Below are positions 54,686 to 63,478 of a stretch of 64,000 nt of DNA, piece after piece. A program made the translations under genes and the position numbers. The notes beneath the pieces were generated by a model. It did not search any database, was not told where the DNA came from, and worked only from the letters and a program-made list of their open reading frames with translations. Where the stretch lies: assembly GCF_900111825.1 (NCBI RefSeq), contig NZ_FOJM01000008.1:62001-126000 (forward strand). The letters run 5' to 3'. Source of the stretch: Pedobacter suwonensis. Its GTDB lineage: Bacteria > Bacteroidota > Bacteroidia > Sphingobacteriales > Sphingobacteriaceae. The number at the start of each line of letters is the position of its first letter. Position 1 is the stretch's first letter.

Positions 54686-55963
54686 TTAAAACAAAATCAT
54701 CTGGTTGCTATCGGTTTTTAGATATTTACTTTTGCTTTCGGCCAGAATAAAAGCCTTGATCTGCGTACCTTGATAATCTTTTAACTGATAAGGGCTATCA
54801 GAGCAAACAATAAAGTGTTTGGCTTTATTGTAGGCTATGCCTATTTTCCTGAGCTGATCAATCCTGAGTTTACCAAATTTACGCGCCTGTACAATTTTCT
54901 TTGCCGACATTACGCCGATTCCAGGCACCCGCAGTATCATTTTATAATCAGCGGTGTTGATATCTACCGGAAAATGTTGCATGTTTCTGATTGCCCAGCT
55001 TAATTTTGGATCAATATCAATATCAAGGTTAGGATTGGCATCGTTTAAAATTTCCTGTACTTTAAACCCGTAAAAACGCATCAGCCAATCGGTTTGATAC
55101 AAACGGTTTTCCCGTAACAACGGTGGTTGGGTACCCATTATAGGCATTCTGGTATCGTTGCTGATGGGTACATAACCGGAATAGTATATCCGTCTTAAAG
55201 AAAAATTTTTGTAAAAGGCATTAGCTGTATACATAATGTCTTTATCACTTTCCGGTGTGGCGCCAATAACCATTTGGGTGCTTTGCCCTGCAGGTACAAA
55301 TTTTGGGATATGTTTGATCAGTTTTTTATCTGCTGAAAACTGGGAGATCTGTTTTTGCACAAAGTCGAGTGGTTTAATTACGTCTGCATGGTTTTTTTCA
55401 GGGGCCAGAAGTTTTAGCCCGGCTTCGGTAGGCATTTCGAGATTGATGCTCATCCGGTCGGCATACAAACCCGCTTCTTTAATTAATTCATCACTGGCGC
55501 CGGGAATGGTTTTTAAATGGATGTAACCATTATAATTTTGCTCTAAACGTAGCTTTTTTACCACTAAAAGCAGTCGTTCCATGGTAAAATCGGCATTTTT
55601 AAAAATCCCTGAACTTAAAAACAAGCCCTCTATATAGTTGCGGCGATAAAAATTCATAGTCAGTTCCACCACTTCATCTACGGTAAAAGCCGCACGCTTT
55701 ATATCATTACTTTTACGTGAAACGCAAAATAAACAATCGTAAATGCAGTGGTTAGTGAGCAGGATTTTTAAGAGCGAAACACATCTGCCATCTTCTGTGT
55801 AGGTATGGCAAATGCCCGAACTGTGGCTGTCTCCGAGTCCTTTGCTGTCATTTTTTCTCGTGCCGCCGCTTGATGAACAGGAAACATCATATTTAGCAGC
55901 GTCGGCAAGAATATTTAATTTTTCACGGATACGATCAAACATAGGGATATATTTTACTAACAA
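54686..55963 (-). CDS. TIGR03916 radical-SAM DNA modification/repair candidate
   Basis: The 425-residue protein is a radical-SAM enzyme with the CxxxCxxC cluster motif CIYDCLFC (C73, C77, C80), preceded by CSSSGG. The C-terminal part has a helix-hairpin-helix motif ILRVPGIGVMSAKKIVQARKFG (about 343-364), a DNA-binding element. The likely start is Met8 (55942), which matches the family N-terminus; the upstream Met is also possible. Together with DUF4130 it forms a conserved two-gene unit of unproven function in DNA metabolism. Confidence 0.9.
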   Translation of the reverse strand: MLVKYIPMFDRIREKLNILADAAKYDVSCSSSGGTRKNDSKGLGDSHSSGICHTYTEDGRCVSLLKILLTNHCIYDCLFCVSRKSNDIKRAAFTVDEVVELTMNFYRRNYIEGLFLSSGIFKNADFTMERLLLVVKKLRLEQNYNGYIHLKTIPGASDELIKEAGLYADRMSINLEMPTEAGLKLLAPEKNHADVIKPLDFVQKQISQFSADKKLIKHIPKFVPAGQSTQMVIGATPESDKDIMYTANAFYKNFSLRRIYYSGYVPISNDTRMPIMGTQPPLLRENRLYQTDWLMRFYGFKVQEILNDANPNLDIDIDPKLSWAIRNMQHFPVDINTADYKMILRVPGIGVMSAKKIVQARKFGKLRIDQLRKIGIAYNKAKHFIVCSDSPYQLKDYQGTQIKAFILAESKSKYLKTDSNQMILF

Positions 55964-56044
55964 AGATAGTCTAAATAACTAAAAATATTAGTAAATAAAT
56001 TAGTTTAATCCATTCGAATAGGGAATAATCGTATGCAGTTAATG

Positions 56045-56689
56045 TTATTTACCTTCCCATTCTTTGTAAAAGTGTTCCAGGTAAAGTAGCATAAAATCGT
56101 GTCTTTCTGTTGCCATTGCTTTTCCTGCTCCGGTGTTCATCAGATCTTTTAATAAAAGCAGTTTTTCATAAAAGTGGTTAATGGTTGGTGCGGTGGTATT
56201 TTTATAGCTTTCCTTATTGAGGTGTTTTTCCGGTAAAATTGCAGGGTCGTAAAGCACCCTGTTTTTAAATCCTCCATAGGTAAAAGCCCTGGCGATACCG
56301 ATAGCCCCTATGGCATCTAAACGGTCTGCATCCTGTACAATTTGCAATTCTCTTGAAGTAAAACCTGCACCATCAAAACTATTTTTGAACGACATGTTCT
56401 GGATAATTAGTTTAACATGCGCAATTATATCAGCATCAATATCAATCGATGACAGGAATGATGCAGCCATGTTCGGTCCAAGTTCCTCATCACCATTATT
56501 GAATTTAGGATCAGCAATATCATGCAGTAAGGCGGCGAAACAAACTACAAGTTCATCGCCATTTTCCTGTTGATTAATAGTTTGCGCAGTTTTGAAAACA
56601 CGCTCAATATGAAACCAATCGTGACCTGCTTCGGCATTGGCCAATGTTTTTTTTACAAAGTCGATGGTTTTTTGAATGGAGACCTGCAT
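56045..56689 (-). CDS. HD-domain phosphohydrolase
   Basis: The 214-residue protein has an HD-type metal site: AGHDWFHIERV (H23, D24, H27), LLHDIADPKF (H56, D57) and a later IVQDADRLDAIGAIG. The layout is that of the YedJ/YfbR-like HD hydrolases, which act on nucleotides or other phosphate esters. The substrate is unknown. It lies 82 bp from the radical-SAM gene on the same strand, and a functional link is possible but not shown. Confidence 0.88.
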   Translation of the reverse strand: MQVSIQKTIDFVKKTLANAEAGHDWFHIERVFKTAQTINQQENGDELVVCFAALLHDIADPKFNNGDEELGPNMAASFLSSIDIDADIIAHVKLIIQNMSFKNSFDGAGFTSRELQIVQDADRLDAIGAIGIARAFTYGGFKNRVLYDPAILPEKHLNKESYKNTTAPTINHFYEKLLLLKDLMNTGAGKAMATERHDFMLLYLEHFYKEWEGK

Positions 56690-56759
56690 AGTTGAAATTT
56701 TGCTCCAAAGGTATTGGAATTATCTGCAGGGCACAAGAAATGATATCAACAGCAACAGT

Positions 56760-57035
56760 TTAGCTTGCTGTTCTTTTCTCGTCATCAGCAATGATTTTTA
56801 TCAAGTCACCGTGGTTTAAGGTCAATAAATGTGCTACATCAACTTCCAAAATGGCTGCAATCTGAAATAAACGGTCGATAGTTAATTTGCTATAACCGAG
56901 CTCAATTTTGCTGTAAGCATTTTGGGATATTTTTAGTTTTGCTGCCAGATAATCTTGAGTGTAATCTCTGTATTCTCTAATTTTTCTAATATTCCCCGCA
57001 ACATTCCTTGTTTTTAAAGCTAATACATCTTCCAT
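56760..57035 (-). CDS. XRE-family helix-turn-helix protein
   Basis: The 91-residue protein has a HTH_3 domain (about 12-68, YTQDYLAAKLKISQNAYSKIELG) and a short C-terminal region. It has no effector domain. No toxin-antitoxin partner is adjacent. The 292-bp gap upstream (57036-57327) contains no other gene that I can support. The regulator may act on itself or on the HD gene downstream. Confidence 0.85.
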   Translation of the reverse strand: MEDVLALKTRNVAGNIRKIREYRDYTQDYLAAKLKISQNAYSKIELGYSKLTIDRLFQIAAILEVDVAHLLTLNHGDLIKIIADDEKRTAS

Positions 57036-57327
57036 AAATCGGATAAATTTTTAATATTTTTACTTATGTACGAAAGTTTTACTCCTATAGATTTTAAGAG
57101 CATAACTTTTAGCGCATTTAAGAATTACACGTAAAGGGGATGAATTGTATTGGTAACAAAGTCAGGCGTAAAATGTTTGGTGTTTACTTTAGCCAGGGGT
57201 TAGATTTTGTAAAAGTTAGTCTTCTTTAAATTGCAGAAGCCGGATGAAGCAGTATGATAATAAAAGATAGGAGGTGAGAAGCGGTCAACAAATTAAGGAA
57301 AGCTAAAGATTAAGTTTTCATGAAGGA

Positions 57328-57831
57328 CTAATATAGGCCCCAGTCATCTTCAAACTCATCTTTTTCAAAATATTTAACCCACTCTATAAAAAGTAGACGA
57401 AATTTTTCAATTTCGTCTAAAACGATGTCTTTATATTCCGGGGTACATATTTCAAACATGTCTGCGGCTCTTACCTGGGTTTCCAGTTCACGGCAGTTGG
57501 TTCTGATGATAGAGGCATTCTCCATCCTCAAAATATACATGTCTGCACCTTCTGCACCAACAATTTTGGGGCATAACATCATGGCATTTTGCATAATCAG
57601 GTTAGCAGTCATTTCCGCCATTTCTCCCTCAAGTGTTTCGCAGAACAGGGCAGCATATTTGTAAAGGGCTCTGGCCTGGTTGTACAGGCTTTTTGCCCTG
57701 GTCACTTTCAACCTAACCTTTTCAGCATCATCGCTTGAAAGGCTTTCATCCGCCTCATCGTCCCGGCCAAATCGGCTAAAATGTTCCCATTCGGGCATAT
57801 GATCCATGTCATCAAATTCCATACTTGTCAA
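57328..57831 (-). CDS. Conserved hypothetical protein
   Basis: The 167-residue acidic, helical protein has no signal or membrane segment. It begins with an Asp/Glu-rich region (about 4-35), followed by helices containing VTRAKSLYNQARALYKYAALFCETLEGEMAEM and ends EFEDDWGLY. I recognise no family. The composition is that of a small cytoplasmic protein. It lies between the THUMP methyltransferase (53 bp) and a regulator, all minus strand. Confidence 0.65.
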   Translation of the reverse strand: MTSMEFDDMDHMPEWEHFSRFGRDDEADESLSSDDAEKVRLKVTRAKSLYNQARALYKYAALFCETLEGEMAEMTANLIMQNAMMLCPKIVGAEGADMYILRMENASIIRTNCRELETQVRAADMFEICTPEYKDIVLDEIEKFRLLFIEWVKYFEKDEFEDDWGLY

Positions 57832-57884
57832 ATTTCTGCGTTGATACGTAACAAAGCGTAATATATTAATTTCCAGTAAAAAGG

Positions 57885-59066
57885 CTATGCATCGGTTAAC
57901 GGTGCCCTGCGAGATCCTTCATATAATTCATATTCTAATAAACGGCAATCTAATTTACCGTTATAAAATTCAATTTTTTTAGCCGCTTTTAACCCAATTT
58001 TTTTTGCAAGATCAGGATTTCCGGTGAAAATATAACCAGCGTAGCCCTTACATTTTGTCTTCATAAAATCACCCATACGTTTATAGGTCAGTTCCAACTT
58101 ACTGTGCACACCTAAACGTTCACCATATTCGGGGTTAAAAATAACAACACCTTTGCCATCTTCAGGAACAGGCGTTAATTCAAAATCGCAGACCTGAAAT
58201 TCAATTAATGTGTCAACACCTGCTGTTTTTGCATTTCTGCGCGTCACTTCTACCGCATCTTCCGACAAATCGGAAGCTACAATTTTGAAATCAACGCTTT
58301 TAATTACCTGATTTTTTAGGATTCTGCGTTCAGCAAAAAAAACTTCCTCATCATAACCCAATATGTGCATAAAGCCATAATTCATGCGGTATAAGCCAGG
58401 AGCGCGGTTGGTGGCCAAAAGAGCGGCTTCAATAGCTAAGGTACCTGATCCGCACATGGGGTTTATAAATGCTGATTTTTTATCCCATTTAGTTGCTAAA
58501 ATAACTCCGGCAGCCAGTGCCTCTAACATCGGGGCTTTCCCTGGTATTTTCCGATAACCATGTTTGGCAAGGGTTTCGCCAGATGTATCCATAAATACAT
58601 CAGCATCAGCATCTTTCCAATATAAATGCACAACGGTTTTATTGGCGTCCGATCCTGAGTTCGGACGAATGCCCTTTTTCGCTTTCATGCGGTCTACAAT
58701 TGCGTCCTTAACCTTTAGGTTTGCAAAAAGTGGTGTAGTAATATTTGGGTTATCAACATTTGAGGTTACGGAAAAATAACCCGAAAAATCAATCAGTTCT
58801 TCCCATTCAATGGCTGCAATTTCATTATAGAGATCATCTGGAGTAACAGCTTTGAAACTTTTTATGGCATATAGAATCTGGCTGGCGCAGCGCAGGTTCA
58901 GATTTAGTTTAATACACTCTGTAAGGGTGATATTGAGTTCAACGCCGGTAGCAAAAGACCGCTCAATGGTGTAGCCTAAAGCCGTAACTTCTTCTTGTAA
59001 GTAGGGCGAAAGGCGCTTATTGCAGGTAATAATTACCTTGCTTTTATTGTGGAAAACTTGCATCAT
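57885..59066 (-). CDS. THUMP-domain class I RNA methyltransferase, RlmL/TrmN-like
   Basis: The 393-residue protein has an N-terminal ferredoxin-like/THUMP region (about 1-160) and a Rossmann methyltransferase domain with motif I FINPMCGSGTLAIEAAL (200-216). The catalytic motif IV reads NPEYGER (311-317), where N2-guanine RNA methyltransferases of this group usually have NPPYG. The enzyme probably methylates guanine N2 in rRNA or tRNA. The Pro-to-Glu change is unusual. It has divergent neighbours upstream (DUF3127). Confidence 0.88.
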   Translation of the reverse strand: MMQVFHNKSKVIITCNKRLSPYLQEEVTALGYTIERSFATGVELNITLTECIKLNLNLRCASQILYAIKSFKAVTPDDLYNEIAAIEWEELIDFSGYFSVTSNVDNPNITTPLFANLKVKDAIVDRMKAKKGIRPNSGSDANKTVVHLYWKDADADVFMDTSGETLAKHGYRKIPGKAPMLEALAAGVILATKWDKKSAFINPMCGSGTLAIEAALLATNRAPGLYRMNYGFMHILGYDEEVFFAERRILKNQVIKSVDFKIVASDLSEDAVEVTRRNAKTAGVDTLIEFQVCDFELTPVPEDGKGVVIFNPEYGERLGVHSKLELTYKRMGDFMKTKCKGYAGYIFTGNPDLAKKIGLKAAKKIEFYNGKLDCRLLEYELYEGSRRAPLTDA

Positions 59067-59134
59067 AATATATGCGAAGTTATCAATAAAATTATAGAGA
59101 TTTGATGTTTATAGTACATTAAGTAGTATTAGTT

Positions 59135-59500
59135 ATGGAAATTAAAGGAAAAGTACACGAAGTAGGTGCCACGCAACAGATAAGTGAAACGTTTAAAAAA
59201 CGTGATTTAATAGTAGAATACGCAGAAAATCCAACATACCCAGAATATATCCGTTTTGAGGCTTTACAAGATAAAACTGCATTATTAGATACATTTAAAG
59301 CAGGCGATGAGGTTGAGGTTTTCTTTAATTTACGTGGTCGTCCCTGGACAGATAAAACGGGTAAAACATCATATTTTAACAGTCTGGTTATTTGGCGTAT
59401 CAATGCAGTTGCGGCAGGCGCTCCGGCAGCTACGCCAGCTTATGCAGCTCCGGTTGATGTAAGCAATGCTCCGGGAGAAGATGATGATTTGCCTTTCTAA
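59135..59500 (+). CDS. DUF3127 protein with SSB-like acidic C-terminal tip
   Basis: The 121-residue protein is a beta-rich single domain (about 1-92) with the segments GKVHEVGATQQISETFKKRD and FNLRGRPWTDKTGKTSYFNSL, typical of DUF3127. Both look like an OB-fold of the single-strand-binding type. A Pro/Ala linker ends in GEDDDLPF, nearly the DDDIPF tip with which bacterial SSB recruits repair proteins. This strongly suggests a nucleic-acid-binding role that uses SSB-tip partners, which is inference from motif. A terminator follows 35 bp after the stop. Confidence 0.85.
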   Translation: MEIKGKVHEVGATQQISETFKKRDLIVEYAENPTYPEYIRFEALQDKTALLDTFKAGDEVEVFFNLRGRPWTDKTGKTSYFNSLVIWRINAVAAGAPAATPAYAAPVDVSNAPGEDDDLPF

Positions 59501-59535
59501 ATAAAGATTCTTTTTTAAGCAAACAATTTTGAACC

Positions 59536-59565
59536 ATGCCGAGGCTTAGCTTCGGCATTTTTTTT
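59536..59565 (+). terminator. Intrinsic terminator after DUF3127 gene
   Basis: ATGCCGA (59536-59542) pairs with TCGGCAT (59552-59558) around a 9-nt loop, followed by a T-run. Confidence 0.85.
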
Positions 59566-59670
59566 GACCCGCCAGGCTTCCGAAGTTTATATGCCCCATC
59601 CCGGATAAACATCGGAAGTCTTCCCGCTGTTAAAATATGTTAAAAACAAACACTTCGCTCTACTAATCAG

Positions 59671-59678
59671 TATTTTTG
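59671..59678 (+). promoter_or_regulatory. -7 element for the kinase-regulator operon
   Basis: TATTTTTG is a full TAnnTTTG match, 63 bp before the kinase start codon. Confidence 0.45.
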
Positions 59679-59741
59679 ATATCTGTTTAAATTTAAGAAG
59701 ATTATGCCCGGTTTTTTTGTTTTTAAAAACCGATCTGGTTT

Positions 59742-61562
59742 ATGAAGAAAAGAAGTTTTTGGCTAATTACGGTTTTAATGACGGTTGCGCTGCTTGGGGT
59801 ATTCGTAATGCAATTGTATTACATACGGGAATCGTATAAACTCAAATCACAGCTTTTTGATGAACAGGTAAATCAAACATTAACGTCGGTTGTAAATAAA
59901 CTACAGCGTAGAAATGTTGCCGACCACTTAAACCGCAAAGACGCTGAAAATAAGTTAAAGCAGTTGCAGGACTCCAGACAGCGTGCACTGGATATTAAGG
60001 ATTTACGGCAACAGTATGCGCAGGAAGCAGAACTGCGGCAGGCGGAGCGCGAAAACCAGATTGAGAGCTACCTGAACCAACAGGACAGTATTATCCGGGT
60101 ATCTTATCGTGCGCCAAATGTAATTTCTGAACGGGAATATACCTCATTAAGTTCGGAAAACGGCGATAAACTGGATTTGCAGATGGATGCCATCATTGAC
60201 ATTAAGAGCCTGATCTTGAAAGGTTATAGTATGCGTACCAAACCTTTTACCGCACCACCCAAAACATTTGAGTTTAAAAGTCTGCAGAGTTTACCTGATA
60301 CATTGAGATATCTGGTTTTTGATCCGAGGGATGGTAGCCCGGGTTTTGCAAACGTTCCAAAAATTCCGAACGATTTACAGAAAAAATTTCAACGTGAGGA
60401 TGAAATTGAACGTAAAAAATTGGCGCTTAAAATTGCAGCGCTAGGTAAGGATACTTTCTCGTATACCCGTTCAAGTGTAGTTGAGGATGTATCCAAAGAA
60501 ATGCAGGAAACCAATGTGCCTATTTATAAACGCATTAATTTTAGCGCTTTGGGCCGTCTATTAAAACAGGAACTCTTAGCCAATAACATTACGTTAGTGC
60601 CTTCTTACCGGATTTCGCTTGCCCGGAAAGATTCGACCATTTTTATGATGGCATCTCATGTTAAAGGAGCGTTTTTGCCGGAAAATACGTATAAAACGCC
60701 TTTGTTCGGAAATGATATTTTTCGCGATCCCGGCATGCTAGTCGTCAGTTTTCCAAACAAAAATTCAGCTATTATCGCTAATCTGAGTGCTACGCTTGCA
60801 TCGTCAATTGGTTTGTTGCTGGTGCTGGTTTTCATCTTTTCTTATACCCTTTATGCTATTTTGAAGCAGAAGAAACTGTCGGAAATGAAAACGGATTTCA
60901 TTAATAACATGACGCATGAGTTTAAAACGCCTGTAGCAACGATTATGATTGCCAGTGAGGCCTTAAAAGATCCGGAAGTGACAGAAGATAAGGCACGGTT
61001 GAAACGTTTGGCCGGGATCATTTATGATGAGAATGTTCGCCTGGGAAGCCATATTGAGCGTGTTTTAAGCATTGCCCGCTTAGAGAAGGGAGAGCTTAAA
61101 ATGGAGAATACAGAAGTAGACGTAAACGACTTGATTGTGATTGTATTGGATAGCATGGAGTTGCAGCTACAGAAAAGGAATGCCATAATTAATGTGCATA
61201 CCGATGCAGAAAATGCTGTTGTATATGGTGATGAGCTTCACTTATCTAACGTCATTTATAACCTGATTGATAATGCGAACAAATACAGTCGTGATACCCC
61301 TGAGATTACCATTACTACCCGTAATGCCGGTAAGAATTTAGTTATCGAAATAGCGGATAAAGGCATTGGCATGACCAAAGAGCAGTCAAAAAGGATTTTT
61401 GATCAGTTTTATAGGGTGCCAACCGGTAATTTACATGATGTTAAAGGCTTTGGCCTGGGTTTAAATTATGTTCACGATATTATTAAAAAACTGAACGGGA
61501 CGGTTAAGGTTAGTAGTGAAAAGGATAAAGGAACAACGTTCGAAATATCTTTACCTTTATAA
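59742..61562 (+). CDS. Membrane sensor histidine kinase
   Basis: The 606-residue protein has helix 1 (about 6-26), a long extracytoplasmic region (about 27-345) with a charged coiled-coil part and no known sensor domain, helix 2 (about 349-371), H-box NNMTHEFKTPVATIMIA (H near 390), and a HATPase with G1 DKGIGM and G2 GFGLGLNY. It precedes the OmpR-type regulator by 159 bp, and the two form a standard two-component pair. The ligand is unknown. Confidence 0.92.
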   Translation: MKKRSFWLITVLMTVALLGVFVMQLYYIRESYKLKSQLFDEQVNQTLTSVVNKLQRRNVADHLNRKDAENKLKQLQDSRQRALDIKDLRQQYAQEAELRQAERENQIESYLNQQDSIIRVSYRAPNVISEREYTSLSSENGDKLDLQMDAIIDIKSLILKGYSMRTKPFTAPPKTFEFKSLQSLPDTLRYLVFDPRDGSPGFANVPKIPNDLQKKFQREDEIERKKLALKIAALGKDTFSYTRSSVVEDVSKEMQETNVPIYKRINFSALGRLLKQELLANNITLVPSYRISLARKDSTIFMMASHVKGAFLPENTYKTPLFGNDIFRDPGMLVVSFPNKNSAIIANLSATLASSIGLLLVLVFIFSYTLYAILKQKKLSEMKTDFINNMTHEFKTPVATIMIASEALKDPEVTEDKARLKRLAGIIYDENVRLGSHIERVLSIARLEKGELKMENTEVDVNDLIVIVLDSMELQLQKRNAIINVHTDAENAVVYGDELHLSNVIYNLIDNANKYSRDTPEITITTRNAGKNLVIEIADKGIGMTKEQSKRIFDQFYRVPTGNLHDVKGFGLGLNYVHDIIKKLNGTVKVSSEKDKGTTFEISLPL

Positions 61563-61721
61563 CACAGAGATGTTGATACGAAGGCCAAGTTTATCGGTAC
61601 AGCAAAAATGAAGGAGGCTATATAGTGGCGTATTGATCTGATCATGATGGTAAAACGATCACATATCCTTAATCGAATACTAATTTGGCTTTAAAGCCAT
61701 TTATGTAATAAACACAAGAAA

Positions 61722-62417
61722 ATGAAAAAAATACTTCTGGTAGAAGACGACCCAAATTTAGGTTTATTGTTACAAGACTATCTGCAGCTGAAAGGTAAGT
61801 TTGATGTGGTGCTTTGTACTGATGGGGAAGATGGATTAAAAGCATTTAATAAGCAGAGTTTTGACTTATGCATTCTGGACGTGATGATGCCTAAAAAAGA
61901 TGGCTTTACCTTGGGTAAAGATATTAGAAAGGTAAACACACAGGTGCCTATTATTTTTGCAACGGCAAAAACGATGTTAGAAGATAAATCTGCTGCTTAT
62001 GATTTAGGTGGAGATGATTACATTACCAAGCCTTTTCGGATTGAGGAGCTTTTATTGCGCATTAACGCGATGTTTAAGCGGATAGCAAATAAAACAGATA
62101 ACAATGATGAGGTGGCCGAAACGCAGTTTTCTATTGGTCGGTATCATTTCGATTATACCACTCAGATTATCACCGATAATGATCATCAGCAAAAACTATC
62201 TACAAAAGAGGCTGAGCTTTTACGGCTATTGTGTTTGAAAAAGAATACCGTTTTAACCCGTGAGGAAGCCCTGTTAAGCATTTGGCACGATGACAATTAC
62301 TTTAACGGAAGAAGCATGGATGTATTTTTAAGTAAACTGCGTAAGTATCTCAAGGCCGATCCTTCGGTTGAAATTATTAATGTACACGGAAAAGGTTATA
62401 AGTTGTTGGTAAGTTAG
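61722..62417 (+). CDS. OmpR/PhoB-type response regulator
   Basis: The 231-residue protein has a receiver (about 4-118; acidic pair E8-D9-D10, phosphoacceptor near residue 53 in LCILDVMMPKKDGF, K in ITKPFR) and a winged-helix DNA-binding domain (about 135-230; STKEAELLRLLCLKKNTVLTREEALLSIW). It is partner to the upstream kinase. The target genes are unknown. It could also serve the orphan PhoR-like kinase at 25898, but the adjacent kinase makes that less likely. Confidence 0.95.
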   Translation: MKKILLVEDDPNLGLLLQDYLQLKGKFDVVLCTDGEDGLKAFNKQSFDLCILDVMMPKKDGFTLGKDIRKVNTQVPIIFATAKTMLEDKSAAYDLGGDDYITKPFRIEELLLRINAMFKRIANKTDNNDEVAETQFSIGRYHFDYTTQIITDNDHQQKLSTKEAELLRLLCLKKNTVLTREEALLSIWHDDNYFNGRSMDVFLSKLRKYLKADPSVEIINVHGKGYKLLVS

Positions 62418-62511
62418 ATCGTTGTTAAATGTTGGAATGTTGTAAAGTTAACATGTTCCTGGCGCCAAAATCAACTTTCCAAACATTAAACCTTACAACT
62501 TTTTACTCCTC

Positions 62512-63360
62512 TTAAATATACAGGGTCTCCTGAATAGCCGGAATGATGCCGCGTTCCTGTGCCAGTTTAAACAAGGTATCAACTGCTTTACGGCCTTCTT
62601 CGCCAAGGTTGATGCTGTATTTATTTACATACAGTTCGATGTGTTTGTACATCACGCTTTCTTCCATGGCCTGCGCATGCTGGCGGATAAAATCGATAGC
62701 TGATTTTGGATGGGCAAAAGCAAACTCAACGGATTGGCGGATCAGGCGGTTAACTTTTAGCTGTACCTCGCGGTCTAAATTGCGATTAATCACAATTCCC
62801 CCTAATGGAATAGCGCAACCGGTAAGTTTTTCCCAATAATCACCCAGATCAACAATCCTGGTCAAACCCTTGTCCTGATAGGTAAACCTGTTTTCGTGGA
62901 TGATCAGGCCTAAATCAATCTGCTCATTAATCAAGGCTGATTCAATCTCTGAAAACACAAGTTCTTGTTTGTTTTGCAAGTGTGGATAGGCAATCCCCAA
63001 TAAGAAATTGGCGGTAGTATATTTTCCGGGTATCCCGATTTTGAGTTTATTGTTTGGCGTTTGGAGTTGAGGGTCATCTGGACCTTCAAACTGTTTTTTG
63101 CTGATCAATAAGGGGCCGACACCGAAGCCCAGGGCGCTACCGGCATCTAATAAAGCATACTGATTAGCTACGTAGGCAAATGCATGGAAACTTAACTTGG
63201 TAATATCTAATTCGCTCCTAAGTGCCTTTTGGTTTAGGGTTTCAACATCATCATAGTAAACCTCAAATGTTAATCCCTCCGTATCAATTTTATGGTGAAT
63301 GAGCGCATCGAAAATAAATGTATCGTTAGGGCAGGGAGAAAATCCAAGTGTAAGTTTCAT
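62512..63360 (-). CDS. mqnD: 1,4-dihydroxy-6-naphthoate synthase
   Basis: The 282-residue protein begins MKLTLGFSPCPNDTFIFDAL, the MqnD signature (SPCPNDTF). The periplasmic-binding-protein-like fold converts cyclic dehypoxanthinyl futalosine to dihydroxynaphthoate in the futalosine menaquinone route. The length is usual. It is followed upstream on the same strand by mqnB (118-bp gap). The pathway identification is firm because the next gene is futalosine hydrolase. Confidence 0.94.
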   Translation of the reverse strand: MKLTLGFSPCPNDTFIFDALIHHKIDTEGLTFEVYYDDVETLNQKALRSELDITKLSFHAFAYVANQYALLDAGSALGFGVGPLLISKKQFEGPDDPQLQTPNNKLKIGIPGKYTTANFLLGIAYPHLQNKQELVFSEIESALINEQIDLGLIIHENRFTYQDKGLTRIVDLGDYWEKLTGCAIPLGGIVINRNLDREVQLKVNRLIRQSVEFAFAHPKSAIDFIRQHAQAMEESVMYKHIELYVNKYSINLGEEGRKAVDTLFKLAQERGIIPAIQETLYI

Positions 63361-63478
63361 CTATTTATTTTTTTGTTTTCAGTTGTTAGATGGAGCCTTT
63401 TACAATTAAAATAATTATTTTAATTGTGTCGGGTTCATAAACCAAAATTAAGTACTGCGGTAAACTAATTGGTCATAA

